Assembly (NCBI RefSeq): GCF_042676145.1
Contig: NZ_JBHTJW010000002.1
Location: 558,001-622,000, forward strand
Origin: Methylophilus glucosoxydans
Lineage (GTDB): Bacteria > Pseudomonadota > Gammaproteobacteria > Burkholderiales > Methylophilaceae
Direction: 5' to 3'
DNA length: 64,000 nt
This document shows positions 51,160-59,623 of the stretch, one piece after another (the stretch's first letter is position 1; each line of letters starts with the position of its first letter). The position numbers and the translations under genes are program-made. The notes below the pieces were generated by a model. That model searched no databases, was not told the DNA's origin, and was given only the letters and a program-made list of their open reading frames with translations.

Positions 51160-53016
51160 ATGCCTAAATACCGTTCTCACACGACTACTCAAGGTCGTAA
51201 CATGGCTGGTGCCCGCGCCTTGTGGCGTGCCACTGGTATGAAAGATGAAGATTTTTCCAAACCGATTATCGCGGTGGCTAACTCGTTTACGCAGTTTGTT
51301 CCTGGCCATGTGCATTTAAAAGATCTAGGCCAACTGGTTGCCCGTGAAATTGAAAAAGCGGGTGGCGTAGCCAAAGAATTTAACACAATTGCTGTCGATG
51401 ACGGTATCGCCATGGGGCATGGAGGCATGCTCTACAGCCTGCCTAGCCGTGATTTGATTGCTGACAGTGTTGAGTATATGGTGAATGCGCACTGTGCGGA
51501 TGCGCTGGTGTGTATCTCCAACTGTGACAAGATCACGCCGGGCATGTTGATGGCGGCATTACGCTTGAATATCCCTGTCGTATTTGTATCTGGTGGCCCT
51601 ATGGAAGCCGGTAAAGTGAACTGGCAAGGCCAGATACGCAAGCTGGATTTGGTCGATGCCATGGTCGAAGCCGCGGATAGTCATGTCAGTGATGAAGAGG
51701 TGGCAGAGGTAGAACGTTCTGCGTGCCCAACCTGCGGTTCCTGTTCGGGCATGTTTACCGCCAACTCGATGAACTGTCTGACTGAAGCCTTGGGTTTAAG
51801 TTTGCCAGGCAATGGTTCTACACTCGCCACCCATGCTGCGCGCAAGCAGTTGTTCCTGCAAGCGGGTCGACTGATTGTTGAGCTGGCAAAACGCCACTAC
51901 GAGCAGGATGATTACAGTGTGTTGCCACGCAATATCGCGACCATGCAAGCGTTTGAGAACGCCATGAGTCTGGATGTGGCCATGGGCGGCTCTACCAATA
52001 CCGTCTTGCATTTGCTGGCGGCTGCGCATGAAGCCGGTGTCGATTTCACCATGAAAGACATCGACCGCATCTCACGTCAGGTACCGTGCGTTTCCAAAGT
52101 GGCACCTGCAACCAGCAAATATCACATGGAAGATGTGCATCGTGCCGGTGGCGTGATGGGCATCCTGGCCGAACTGAATCGTGCCGGTGTCATCCATACG
52201 GGCGTGCCAACCGTTCATAGTGCAACCATGGGCGAAGCACTGGCCAAATGGGACATTATGACCACGCAGGATGAGGACGTGAAAAAGTTTTATCGTGCTG
52301 CGCCTGGTGGCATTTCAACCACCATCGCGTTTAGCCAGAGCATGCTGTGGCCAGAGCTGGATAATGACCGTGAAAATGGCTGTATCCGCGACAAGGCGCA
52401 TGCCTACTCGCTGGATGGAGGGCTGGCCGTGCTCTATGGCAATATTGCGCAAGATGGCTGTATCGTGAAAACAGCAGGCGTGGATGACAGTATTCTTAAA
52501 TTCACCGGGCGCGCCCGTGTATTTGAAAGCCAGGACTCTGCCGTGGAAGCCATTCTTAACGACAAGATTGTGGCCGGGGATGTCGTGGTGATTCGCTATG
52601 AAGGGCCACGTGGCGGGCCGGGCATGCAAGAAATGCTTTATCCGACCTCTTACCTCAAGTCCAAAGGATTGGGTAAAGCTTGTGCCTTGCTGACTGATGG
52701 CCGTTTCTCAGGCGGTACATCCGGCCTGAGTATTGGGCATGCCTCGCCAGAAGCTGCTGAAGGCGGTGCGATCGGCCTGGTGCAGGAAGGCGACACCATA
52801 GAAATTGATATTCCGAATCGCACCATACACCTGGCGGTGACTGATGAAGAAATGGCGCACCGCCGAGCCAATATGGAGGCCAAAGGCGCCCAGGCATGGA
52901 AACCGCTGAACCGTGAGCGTCTGGTCTCACCTGCCTTGCGCGCTTATGCCGCCATGAGCACCAGTGCCGCCAAAGGCGCCGTGCGTGATGTGACCCAGAT
53001 CGAAAGGGGAAGATAA
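51160..53016 (+). CDS. ilvD: Dihydroxy-acid dehydratase IlvD
   Basis: Fe-S dehydratase of valine, leucine and isoleucine synthesis. The 618-aa protein has cysteine motifs CISNCDKITPG and ACPTCGSCSGMFTANSMNCL that hold the [4Fe-4S] cluster, of the oxygen-sensitive E. coli type. ATG 51160 gives MPKYRSHTTTQGRNMAGARA as in homologues; GTG 51151 is an in-frame alternative. The stop overlaps the next start by one base. Confidence 0.96.
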   Translation: MPKYRSHTTTQGRNMAGARALWRATGMKDEDFSKPIIAVANSFTQFVPGHVHLKDLGQLVAREIEKAGGVAKEFNTIAVDDGIAMGHGGMLYSLPSRDLIADSVEYMVNAHCADALVCISNCDKITPGMLMAALRLNIPVVFVSGGPMEAGKVNWQGQIRKLDLVDAMVEAADSHVSDEEVAEVERSACPTCGSCSGMFTANSMNCLTEALGLSLPGNGSTLATHAARKQLFLQAGRLIVELAKRHYEQDDYSVLPRNIATMQAFENAMSLDVAMGGSTNTVLHLLAAAHEAGVDFTMKDIDRISRQVPCVSKVAPATSKYHMEDVHRAGGVMGILAELNRAGVIHTGVPTVHSATMGEALAKWDIMTTQDEDVKKFYRAAPGGISTTIAFSQSMLWPELDNDRENGCIRDKAHAYSLDGGLAVLYGNIAQDGCIVKTAGVDDSILKFTGRARVFESQDSAVEAILNDKIVAGDVVVIRYEGPRGGPGMQEMLYPTSYLKSKGLGKACALLTDGRFSGGTSGLSIGHASPEAAEGGAIGLVQEGDTIEIDIPNRTIHLAVTDEEMAHRRANMEAKGAQAWKPLNRERLVSPALRAYAAMSTSAAKGAVRDVTQIERGR

Positions 53017-53951
53017 TGAACGACGAATGTAGCATCCTCGCCAAAAGCATGGAAATGACCAAGCGCATGAAGTTGCATGCGCATGTCAATCAATGGCAAG
53101 ACGAAAACGGTCTGCAATATCTCGAAATTGATAATCCGCTGGCGACCGGCAAGATTGCCTTGCAGGGCGCACATGTCATGCACTGGCAACCCAAGTTCCT
53201 TTCACACCCGGTTTTATGGTTGTCCAGCAATGCGCGTTATGTCAAAGGGCGTTCTATCCGCGGTGGCGTCCCCATTTGCTGGCCGTGGTTTGGCGCACAC
53301 CCTACCGACAGCACTTTGTGTCCGCATGGCTTTGCGCGCGTGATTCCATGGCGAGTCATGGATATTGACGCGACGCCGACCGGTGCCACCCGCATCATTC
53401 TCGAAATGCAGCAAACGCCAGAAGCACAACGTCAGTTGTCCTATCCTTATGAGCTGACGCTGACCATTACCATTGGCCGCCGCTTGCGGATTGATCTGGC
53501 GACCACCAATCTGGCTGAGCATCCGTTTGTGATTAGTGAAGCCTTTCACACCTATTTTAATGTCAGTGATTTATCCAATATCAAAATCACCGGCATGCAA
53601 GATTTGGTTTATCTGGATAAGCTACTCAAATACGAGCGCAACGTCGAGCACAACCCATTGAGCTTTGACGGCCACGAATATGACCGTGTTTATGTCGATC
53701 ACAGCTCTGATTGTTCTATCCATGACAGCGGCTATAATCGCATCATCCATGTGTCCAAATCCGGCAGTGATACCACGGTTGTCTGGAATCCTGGTGCCGA
53801 TAAGGCTGCGACCATGGGCGATATGGGCGTGGGCGAAGAGTGGCGCAAGACCATTTGTGTGGAAACAACCAACGCGCTGGATAATATGGTGGTGATTAAT
53901 CCTGGCCGCAAACATGTCCTGAGCGCCGAGTATTCGATCGAGACCCTGTAA
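53016..53951 (+). CDS. Aldose-1-epimerase-like D-hexose-6-phosphate mutarotase (YeaD family)
   Basis: A 311-aa galactose mutarotase-fold protein of the YeaD family, which interconverts anomers of glucose 6-phosphate. Conserved features are RGGVPICWPWFGAHP, HGFARVIPW and ISEAFHTYFNVSD with the catalytic His and Glu candidates. ATG 53016 is coupled to ilvD (TAATG); ATG 53049 and 53067 are alternatives. The RuMP cycle yields hexose 6-phosphates, a plausible context. Confidence 0.88.
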   Translation: MNDECSILAKSMEMTKRMKLHAHVNQWQDENGLQYLEIDNPLATGKIALQGAHVMHWQPKFLSHPVLWLSSNARYVKGRSIRGGVPICWPWFGAHPTDSTLCPHGFARVIPWRVMDIDATPTGATRIILEMQQTPEAQRQLSYPYELTLTITIGRRLRIDLATTNLAEHPFVISEAFHTYFNVSDLSNIKITGMQDLVYLDKLLKYERNVEHNPLSFDGHEYDRVYVDHSSDCSIHDSGYNRIIHVSKSGSDTTVVWNPGADKAATMGDMGVGEEWRKTICVETTNALDNMVVINPGRKHVLSAEYSIETL

Positions 53952-53960
53952 CCTTGTTGT

Positions 53961-53972
53961 GACACGTGTCAA
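53961..53972. promoter_or_regulatory. 12-bp palindrome TGACACGTGTCA
   Basis: A perfect palindrome ten bases after the yeaD-like stop in the 204-base gap before the cytochrome c gene. Another CACGTG-related stretch (TTCACGTGCG) follows. It could be an operator; no T run follows. The rest of the gap shows no gene. Confidence 0.4.
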
Positions 53973-54155
53973 CCATCTTGTTTCACGTGCGTTTTTAGGG
54001 TGTTGGCAAAACGCCAAACTGGTTCAAATTATCAATACGGCCTCGTATTTTAGCGGTTTTACTATTGTAGATTTTGGCTGGTCAGGTAAGATGCCACATG
54101 CACGAAAATTGCATTTCGGGGTTCTATTTATTTAGAGGATATTCAAGGAGATCGC

Positions 54156-54479
54156 ATGAAAGTTTTATTATCCGCAATCGCAGCAGCGACCATGTTGATG
54201 GCTGGTTCTGCTCACGCTGTTGACGCTGCCGCTGCTAAAGCATTGGCACAAAAAAGCGGCTGTTTGGCTTGCCACAGTGTGGATGCTAAAGTATTGGGCC
54301 CAGCTTACAAAGATGTTGCTGCTAAATACAAAGGCGACAAAGGTGCTGAAGCTAAATTGATCGCTAAAGTTAAAGCGGGTGGTAGCGGTGTTTGGGGCAA
54401 TATTCCAATGCCAGCAAACAGCCCACAAGTGAAAGACGAAGACATCAAAACCATTGTTGAATGGGTATTGTCTCTGTAA
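54156..54479 (+). CDS. Class I cytochrome c (c551/c552 type)
   Basis: A small periplasmic monohaem cytochrome of 107 aa. Signal peptide ends at SAHA (about residue 21). Haem motif CLACH places Cys36, Cys39 and His40; the distal ligand is probably Met85 in IPMPAN. The mature protein of about 86 residues fits cytochrome c8-type carriers. It is a candidate electron acceptor from the bc1 complex or methanol dehydrogenase chain. Strong ribosome site AAGGAGA and biased codons suggest high expression. Confidence 0.92.
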   Translation: MKVLLSAIAAATMLMAGSAHAVDAAAAKALAQKSGCLACHSVDAKVLGPAYKDVAAKYKGDKGAEAKLIAKVKAGGSGVWGNIPMPANSPQVKDEDIKTIVEWVLSL

Positions 54480-54500
54480 TTCCAGCGTTGCTGTGAATCA

Positions 54501-54529
54501 AAAAAGCCGACTCAAACGTCGGCTTTTTT
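54501..54529. terminator. Terminator after the cytochrome c gene
   Basis: An 11-bp stem AAAAAGCCGAC/GTCGGCTTTTT with a six-base loop. The A and T flanks allow use in both directions, also ending the convergent permease transcript. Confidence 0.92.
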
Positions 54530-54554
54530 ATTGCTGCTCGCGCGGGCTAAATGA

Positions 54555-55949
54555 TTAGCGCAAGCGGCTGTGTCTGAGTGAGTAAACAAAATAGAACACC
54601 ACGCCCACCACCGCCCACAAGCCAAAGCGATGCCAGGTTGAGGCGGGTAAAAACGACATCAGCGCACCGCAGGTGATGACACCTCCGAGTGGGATCAGCG
54701 GATTAAAAGGATTTTTGAACGGCCGCGGTAAGTCTGGATGGGTCTGACGCAAGCGGATCACGCCAATGCAGACCATAATGAAACTGGCTAGCGTCCCGAT
54801 ATTGACCGTTTCTGCCAATTCGCCGAGCGGGATAAAACCGGCCACGATGGAAACCACCGTTCCGCAAAGCAAGATAATTTTACTGGGTGTTTGGCGGTCA
54901 GGATTCACTGCTGAAAATACCGGGGAAATCAGGCCGTCGCGGCTCATGGCAAATAAAATACGTGTCAGGCCGTAGAGCAGCACCAGCAGCACAGTAATCA
55001 AGCCAGCCAGCACGCCAGTCGCCACCAGTGTGGATGACCAGGTATAACCCAGTTTGGTCAATGCATAAGCCACGGGTGACGAGGTATTCAGCTCGTGATA
55101 AGGAATCACACCGGTCAGCGTGCCAGAGACGATGATATAAATAATGGTACAAAATGATAGTGAAGCGATCAGCCCAATCGGTAAGTCGCGTTGTGGCAGT
55201 TTGCATTCTTCGGCCGCGGTTGACACAGCATCAAAGCCAAAATAGGCAAAAAAGACCAGCGAGGCGCCAGCCAGTACGCCAATATTTTTGCCATTGTCCA
55301 GCGTTTCAAACCAGCCAAACGGCATAAATGGCAGCCAGTTTTCGGTGTGAATATGACCCACGGACAAGGCGAGAAAAATCGCAATCGTGGACAGTTTGAT
55401 AATCACCATCAGGTTATTGGCTCGCGCACTTTCCTTGACGCCGACCATGAGTAGCAGGGTCAGTACCCAGATAATGGCAAAGGCTGGCAGGTTGATGGTG
55501 CCGCCTAACACCGGTGCCTTGGTCAGGTGCGCTGGCAAGTGTAGCCCGAGGTTGCTCAAGGTGTTTACAAAGTAACCTGCCCAGCCATTGGCAACCGCTG
55601 CAGCGCCAACGCCATACTCCAGTAATAGCATCCATCCCATCATCCATGCAGCAAACTCGCCAAACGCGACATAGCTGTAACCATAGGCGCTGCCAGAGCC
55701 GCCAACTGAAGACGAGAGTTCGGCATAAGATAACGCCGCAAATCCTGCAGCGATGGCCGCAATAATAAATGAAAGGACGACGGCAGGGCCAGATTGGGTC
55801 GCGGCCGCGATACCGGTCAGGACAAAAATGCCGGTACCGATGGCGCCACCGATGCCTAGCAAGGCCAGGTCAAAGGCGGTTAAACATTTTTTCAGGCCGG
55901 TATGCGCATGTGGTTGGATAGGTTTTTTGCGCAATAATTGTTCTAGCAT
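54555..55949 (-). CDS. APC-family amino acid permease
   Basis: A 464-aa permease with about 12 membrane helices. The N-terminal motif LALLGIGGAIGTGIFVLTG and FFAYFGFDAVSTAAEECKLPQRDLP (read in two parts) are typical of the cationic amino acid transporter branch (YhdG/CAT-like). The substrate cannot be fixed from sequence. It lies 69 bases downstream of the M18 aminopeptidase, possibly in the same transcript. Confidence 0.88.
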   Translation of the reverse strand: MLEQLLRKKPIQPHAHTGLKKCLTAFDLALLGIGGAIGTGIFVLTGIAAATQSGPAVVLSFIIAAIAAGFAALSYAELSSSVGGSGSAYGYSYVAFGEFAAWMMGWMLLLEYGVGAAAVANGWAGYFVNTLSNLGLHLPAHLTKAPVLGGTINLPAFAIIWVLTLLLMVGVKESARANNLMVIIKLSTIAIFLALSVGHIHTENWLPFMPFGWFETLDNGKNIGVLAGASLVFFAYFGFDAVSTAAEECKLPQRDLPIGLIASLSFCTIIYIIVSGTLTGVIPYHELNTSSPVAYALTKLGYTWSSTLVATGVLAGLITVLLVLLYGLTRILFAMSRDGLISPVFSAVNPDRQTPSKIILLCGTVVSIVAGFIPLGELAETVNIGTLASFIMVCIGVIRLRQTHPDLPRPFKNPFNPLIPLGGVITCGALMSFLPASTWHRFGLWAVVGVVFYFVYSLRHSRLR

Positions 55950-56017
55950 TGATTGTTTCTCCCCATGTCTGCCTAGGGTAAAGCAATCGTTGTACCAGCG
56001 TCAATGCTGCTGATGGA

Positions 56018-57322
56018 TTAGCTCGCGTAATGCCGGCTGAGTGTGGCAATCATGTAGCCATGATCGAGCACACCCGCACTTTCGCGCAGGCTGTGCATGG
56101 CCCACATCGGGTTACCGACATCGACGGTGGCGATGCCTAATTGCGCTGCCATGATGGGCCCTATGGTGCTGCCGCAGCCTAAATCGGTGCGGTGCGCATA
56201 TTGTTGATAGGGGACCTCCGCTTGTTCACACAAGTGGATAAAGCGCGCAGCCGTGACGGCATTGGTGCTGTAGCGCTGGTTGGCATTGGTTTTAATGACC
56301 GGGCCCCGGTTGACTTGCACATGGTGACACGGTTCATAGCTGCCGGCATGATTGGGGTGAAAGGCATGTGCCATATCGGCACTGATAAAAAAACTGTTGG
56401 CAAAGCTGCGCAGTTTGTCTTCTGGCGTGAGATGAGTGCTATGACAAATCCGCTCAATCACATCCAGCAAAAAGCTGCCACCCGCCCCCGTGGCGCTTTC
56501 AGAGCCCACCTCTTCGTGGTCAAACAGTGCACAAATAGAGGTCGTCTGCGGCGTTTCGGTGCCTAACAGGGCTTCCAACGCGGCATGGCACGAAGCCAGG
56601 TTGTCCAGTTGGCTGTTGGCAATGAATTCTTGTTCCATGCCCCAGAAACTGCCGCGCTGGGTGTCATAAAACGTGAGGTCCCAGCCAGCAATGACGTCTG
56701 CGGGCACGGCCAGTTTGCCGGCGAGTGTATCAATCAGCAATTGTTTGGCTTCGGAGCTGTTGGCTGCGTGACCAAAAATCAGGGGCAGACCGGTTTGCTT
56801 GTTGAGTACCAGGCCTTTTTCATTCACTTCGCGGTTCATGTGTATGGCCAGATTGGGCAGGCGCGCCATCGGCTGCTCCAATTTGACCAGGCGCGTTTGC
56901 AGGCCCTCAGGGGTGCGGAGCACCACACGACCGGCCAGACTCAAGTCGCGGTCGGTAAAAGTCGCCAGAATGGGGCCGCCATAGACTTCTACCCCTAGTT
57001 GCGCCAGACCTTCTGTGCTGTAAGCTGCATGCGGTTTCAGGCGCAGGCCGGGTGAGTCGGTATGCGCGCCGACAATGCGCAGACCGCTGTCGGCAAGGGC
57101 TTGTTGACCAAGTACAAAGGCAATGATGGAGCCGCCATCACGCACTACGAAATATTTACCCCCTGCCTTGAATTGCCAAGGTTCGTTTTCACGCAGGTTT
57201 TTAAAGCCATGCGCCTTGAGTCGGCTTGCGACCGTGTCTACCGCGTGCCAAGGGCTGGGGCTTTGATCAATAAAATCCAGCAGGGCTTGCGCGTGTTGTC
57301 TGGCTTCTACTGAAACTTGCAT
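56018..57322 (-). CDS. M18-family aspartyl aminopeptidase
   Basis: A 434-aa M18 metallopeptidase (ApeB/DAP type), removing N-terminal acidic residues. Metal ligands appear in VGAHTDSPGLRLK, LFDHEEVGSESATGAGGSFLLD (two parts) and SADMAHAFHPNH. ATG 57322 begins one base after the hemF stop (TAATATG), favouring it over an upstream start at 57343 inside hemF. Confidence 0.92.
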   Translation of the reverse strand: MQVSVEARQHAQALLDFIDQSPSPWHAVDTVASRLKAHGFKNLRENEPWQFKAGGKYFVVRDGGSIIAFVLGQQALADSGLRIVGAHTDSPGLRLKPHAAYSTEGLAQLGVEVYGGPILATFTDRDLSLAGRVVLRTPEGLQTRLVKLEQPMARLPNLAIHMNREVNEKGLVLNKQTGLPLIFGHAANSSEAKQLLIDTLAGKLAVPADVIAGWDLTFYDTQRGSFWGMEQEFIANSQLDNLASCHAALEALLGTETPQTTSICALFDHEEVGSESATGAGGSFLLDVIERICHSTHLTPEDKLRSFANSFFISADMAHAFHPNHAGSYEPCHHVQVNRGPVIKTNANQRYSTNAVTAARFIHLCEQAEVPYQQYAHRTDLGCGSTIGPIMAAQLGIATVDVGNPMWAMHSLRESAGVLDHGYMIATLSRHYAS

Positions 57323-57323
57323 A

Positions 57324-58238
57324 TTAAACCCAGTCCTTTTCAATCAAAAAGTCAGTATACAGTTTGGCCTCTGCGCTACGGGCTTCAGGTTTCCAGTCAT
57401 AGCGCCATTTAACGATGGGTGGCATAGAGAGCAAGATGGACTCTGTACGGCCATTGGACTGTAACCCAAAGATCGTGCCGCGATCAAAAATCAGGTTGAA
57501 CTCGACATAACGGCCTCTGCGATAAGCCTGGAAATCGCGTTCGCGTTCGCCATAAGGCGTCTCTTTACGCCGTTGCACAATAGGCAAGTAGGCGTTGATA
57601 AAGGCATCACCCACTGCACGTTGCAAGGCAAAGCTTTTTTCAAAGCCCAATTCACTAAAGTCATCAAAAAAGACACCGCCGATTCCGCGCGGCTCCTTGC
57701 GATGCTTGAGGAAAAAGTAAGCATCACAGTCTTTTTTGAATTTTGGGTAGTAATCGGCACCAAAGGCAGCCAGCGCTTCTTTATTAACGCGGTGAAAGTG
57801 GATGCAATCGTCTTCAAAGCCATAGTAAGGCGTCAGATCCATGCCGCCGCCAAACCACCAGATATCCTCTTCACCCGCCTGTTGCGCCCGGGCGACAAAA
57901 AAACGCACATTCATGTGTACGGTCGGCACATAGGGGTTGTGCGGGTGAAACACCAGGGAGACGCCCATGGCCTCCCAGGGGCGGCCCGCTGCTTCGGGAT
58001 GTGCGACGCTGGCCGCAGGCGGTAGCTTGTTGCCGAGCACATGTGAAAAGCCAACCCCAGCTCGCTCAAACACGTTTCCGCCTTCGAGCAGGCAAGAGTT
58101 CCCGCCCCCACCTTCAGGGCGCTGCCAGCTATCCTGCAAAAAGGTTTTGCCATCGACGAGTTCAATGGCTTCGACAATACGGGCCTGCAAGCCTTGCAGG
58201 TAATCAAAGACGGCCTGGGGTTGGATCTGGTTTGTCAT
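57324..58238 (-). CDS. hemF: Oxygen-dependent coproporphyrinogen III oxidase
   Basis: Converts coproporphyrinogen III to protoporphyrinogen IX using O2. The 304-aa protein has the family signature FWFGGGMDLTPYYGFEDD-like block WWFGGGMDLTPYYGFEDD and RGIGGVFFDDF. The enzyme implies aerobic haem synthesis, fitting the cytochromes in this window. It lies between purD and the aminopeptidase, six bases after purD. Confidence 0.96.
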   Translation of the reverse strand: MTNQIQPQAVFDYLQGLQARIVEAIELVDGKTFLQDSWQRPEGGGGNSCLLEGGNVFERAGVGFSHVLGNKLPPAASVAHPEAAGRPWEAMGVSLVFHPHNPYVPTVHMNVRFFVARAQQAGEEDIWWFGGGMDLTPYYGFEDDCIHFHRVNKEALAAFGADYYPKFKKDCDAYFFLKHRKEPRGIGGVFFDDFSELGFEKSFALQRAVGDAFINAYLPIVQRRKETPYGERERDFQAYRRGRYVEFNLIFDRGTIFGLQSNGRTESILLSMPPIVKWRYDWKPEARSAEAKLYTDFLIEKDWV

Positions 58239-58244
58239 GACAGC

Positions 58245-59513
58245 TTAGTTTTTGATGGCGCGGTAACCGATATCTTTACGGTACTGAGCACCGTCGAACT
58301 GGATTTGTTCCAGTACTTTATAAGCTTGCTGTTGCGCAAACTTGACCGTTTCGCCCAAGGCCGTCACACACAAGACGCGACCGCCACTGGTGACTACCTT
58401 GCCGTCCTTGAGGGTGGTGCCAGCGTGGAACACATGACCATCCTGTACGTCTTTCGGCAAGCCATGAATTTCATCGCCCAATCTGGGGGTATCCGGGTAA
58501 TTGGCGCTTGCCATCACCACACCCAAGGCAAAACGTCTGTCCCATTCTGCTTGTGCCTGGTCCAGCGTGCCATTGACTGCGTGTTCAGCCAGTTCGACCA
58601 GGTCTGATTTCAGGCGCATCATGATGGGCTGCGTTTCGGGGTCACCCATGCGGCAATTGAACTCCAGTGTTTTCACATCGCCTGCCGGTGTAATCATCAA
58701 CCCGGCGTACAGAAAGCCGGTATACGGGATGCCATCTTTGGCCATGCCTTCAACGGTAGGCACAATAATCTCGCGCATGGCTTTGGCGTGGATCTCTGGC
58801 GTCACCACTGGCGCAGGCGAGTAAGCGCCCATGCCGCCGGTGTTGGGGCCTTGGTCGGCATCAAGCAGGCGTTTGTGGTCCTGGCTGGTGGCGAGTGGCA
58901 AGATGTTTTTGCCATCGACCATGACCATGAAGCTGGCTTCTTCGCCAGTCAAAAACTCTTCAATCACCACGCGTGCACCGGCATCGCCGAGCTTATTGTC
59001 AGCCAGCATCGCATCGACTGCGGCGTGGGCCTCTTCCAATGTCATGGCAACCACCACGCCTTTACCGGCCGCCAGGCCATCTGCCTTGATAACGATGGGC
59101 GCGCCATTGGCATCAATGTAGGCATGCGCTGGCGCGACCTCGCTGAAGGTCTGGTATTTGGCGGTAGGGATGTTGTGGCGGACCATAAATGCTTTGGCAA
59201 AATCCTTGGAGCTTTCCAATTGTGCCGCCGCTTTAGTCGGGCCAAAAATCTTCAGGTCAGCGGCGCGGAATGCATCGACCACGCCTTGCGATAACGGGGC
59301 TTCCGGGCCGACAATGGTCAGCGCAATCTGCTCATCTTCGGCAAATTTCACCAACTCATCGATTTTGGTTATCGGCACATTGATCATGTCAGGATTTGTC
59401 GCGGTGCCTGCATTACCGGGAGCAACATAAACGCGGCTCACTGCTTTGTTTTGTGCGGCTTTCCAGGCCAGTGCGTGCTCACGACCGCCAGAACCAATCA
59501 CTAAAATTTTCAT
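58245..59513 (-). CDS. purD: Phosphoribosylamine-glycine ligase PurD
   Basis: ATP-grasp ligase, second step of purine synthesis. The 422-aa protein starts MKILVIGSGGREHALAWKAA and has the ATP-binding VIKADGLAAGKGVVVA and the metal site LEFNCRMGDPETQ. It is separated from purH by 110 bases holding a palindromic repeat. Confidence 0.96.
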   Translation of the reverse strand: MKILVIGSGGREHALAWKAAQNKAVSRVYVAPGNAGTATNPDMINVPITKIDELVKFAEDEQIALTIVGPEAPLSQGVVDAFRAADLKIFGPTKAAAQLESSKDFAKAFMVRHNIPTAKYQTFSEVAPAHAYIDANGAPIVIKADGLAAGKGVVVAMTLEEAHAAVDAMLADNKLGDAGARVVIEEFLTGEEASFMVMVDGKNILPLATSQDHKRLLDADQGPNTGGMGAYSPAPVVTPEIHAKAMREIIVPTVEGMAKDGIPYTGFLYAGLMITPAGDVKTLEFNCRMGDPETQPIMMRLKSDLVELAEHAVNGTLDQAQAEWDRRFALGVVMASANYPDTPRLGDEIHGLPKDVQDGHVFHAGTTLKDGKVVTSGGRVLCVTALGETVKFAQQQAYKVLEQIQFDGAQYRKDIGYRAIKN

Positions 59514-59535
59514 CTTTTATTACCTGATTAAGTTT

Positions 59536-59617
59536 GAGCCACAGAGAACTCAGAAGACACAGAGTAGCACTCAAAGGCGGAATGCTTTTAAGATGTTTTT
59601 TGTGTTCTCTTTGGCAA
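59536..59617. repeat. Palindromic intergenic repeat with CCACAGAGAAC ends
   Basis: GCCACAGAGAAC (59538-59549) and GTTCTCTTTGGC (59604-59615) are complementary at 11 of 12 positions and would close a long hairpin of about 78 bases. The interior has further GAAnACACAGAG copies. The pattern matches a repeat seen in gaps of many bacterial genomes, often mis-translated as QRTQ-type ORFs. It sits between purH and purD. Confidence 0.6.
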
Positions 59618-59623
59618 AAAGAA

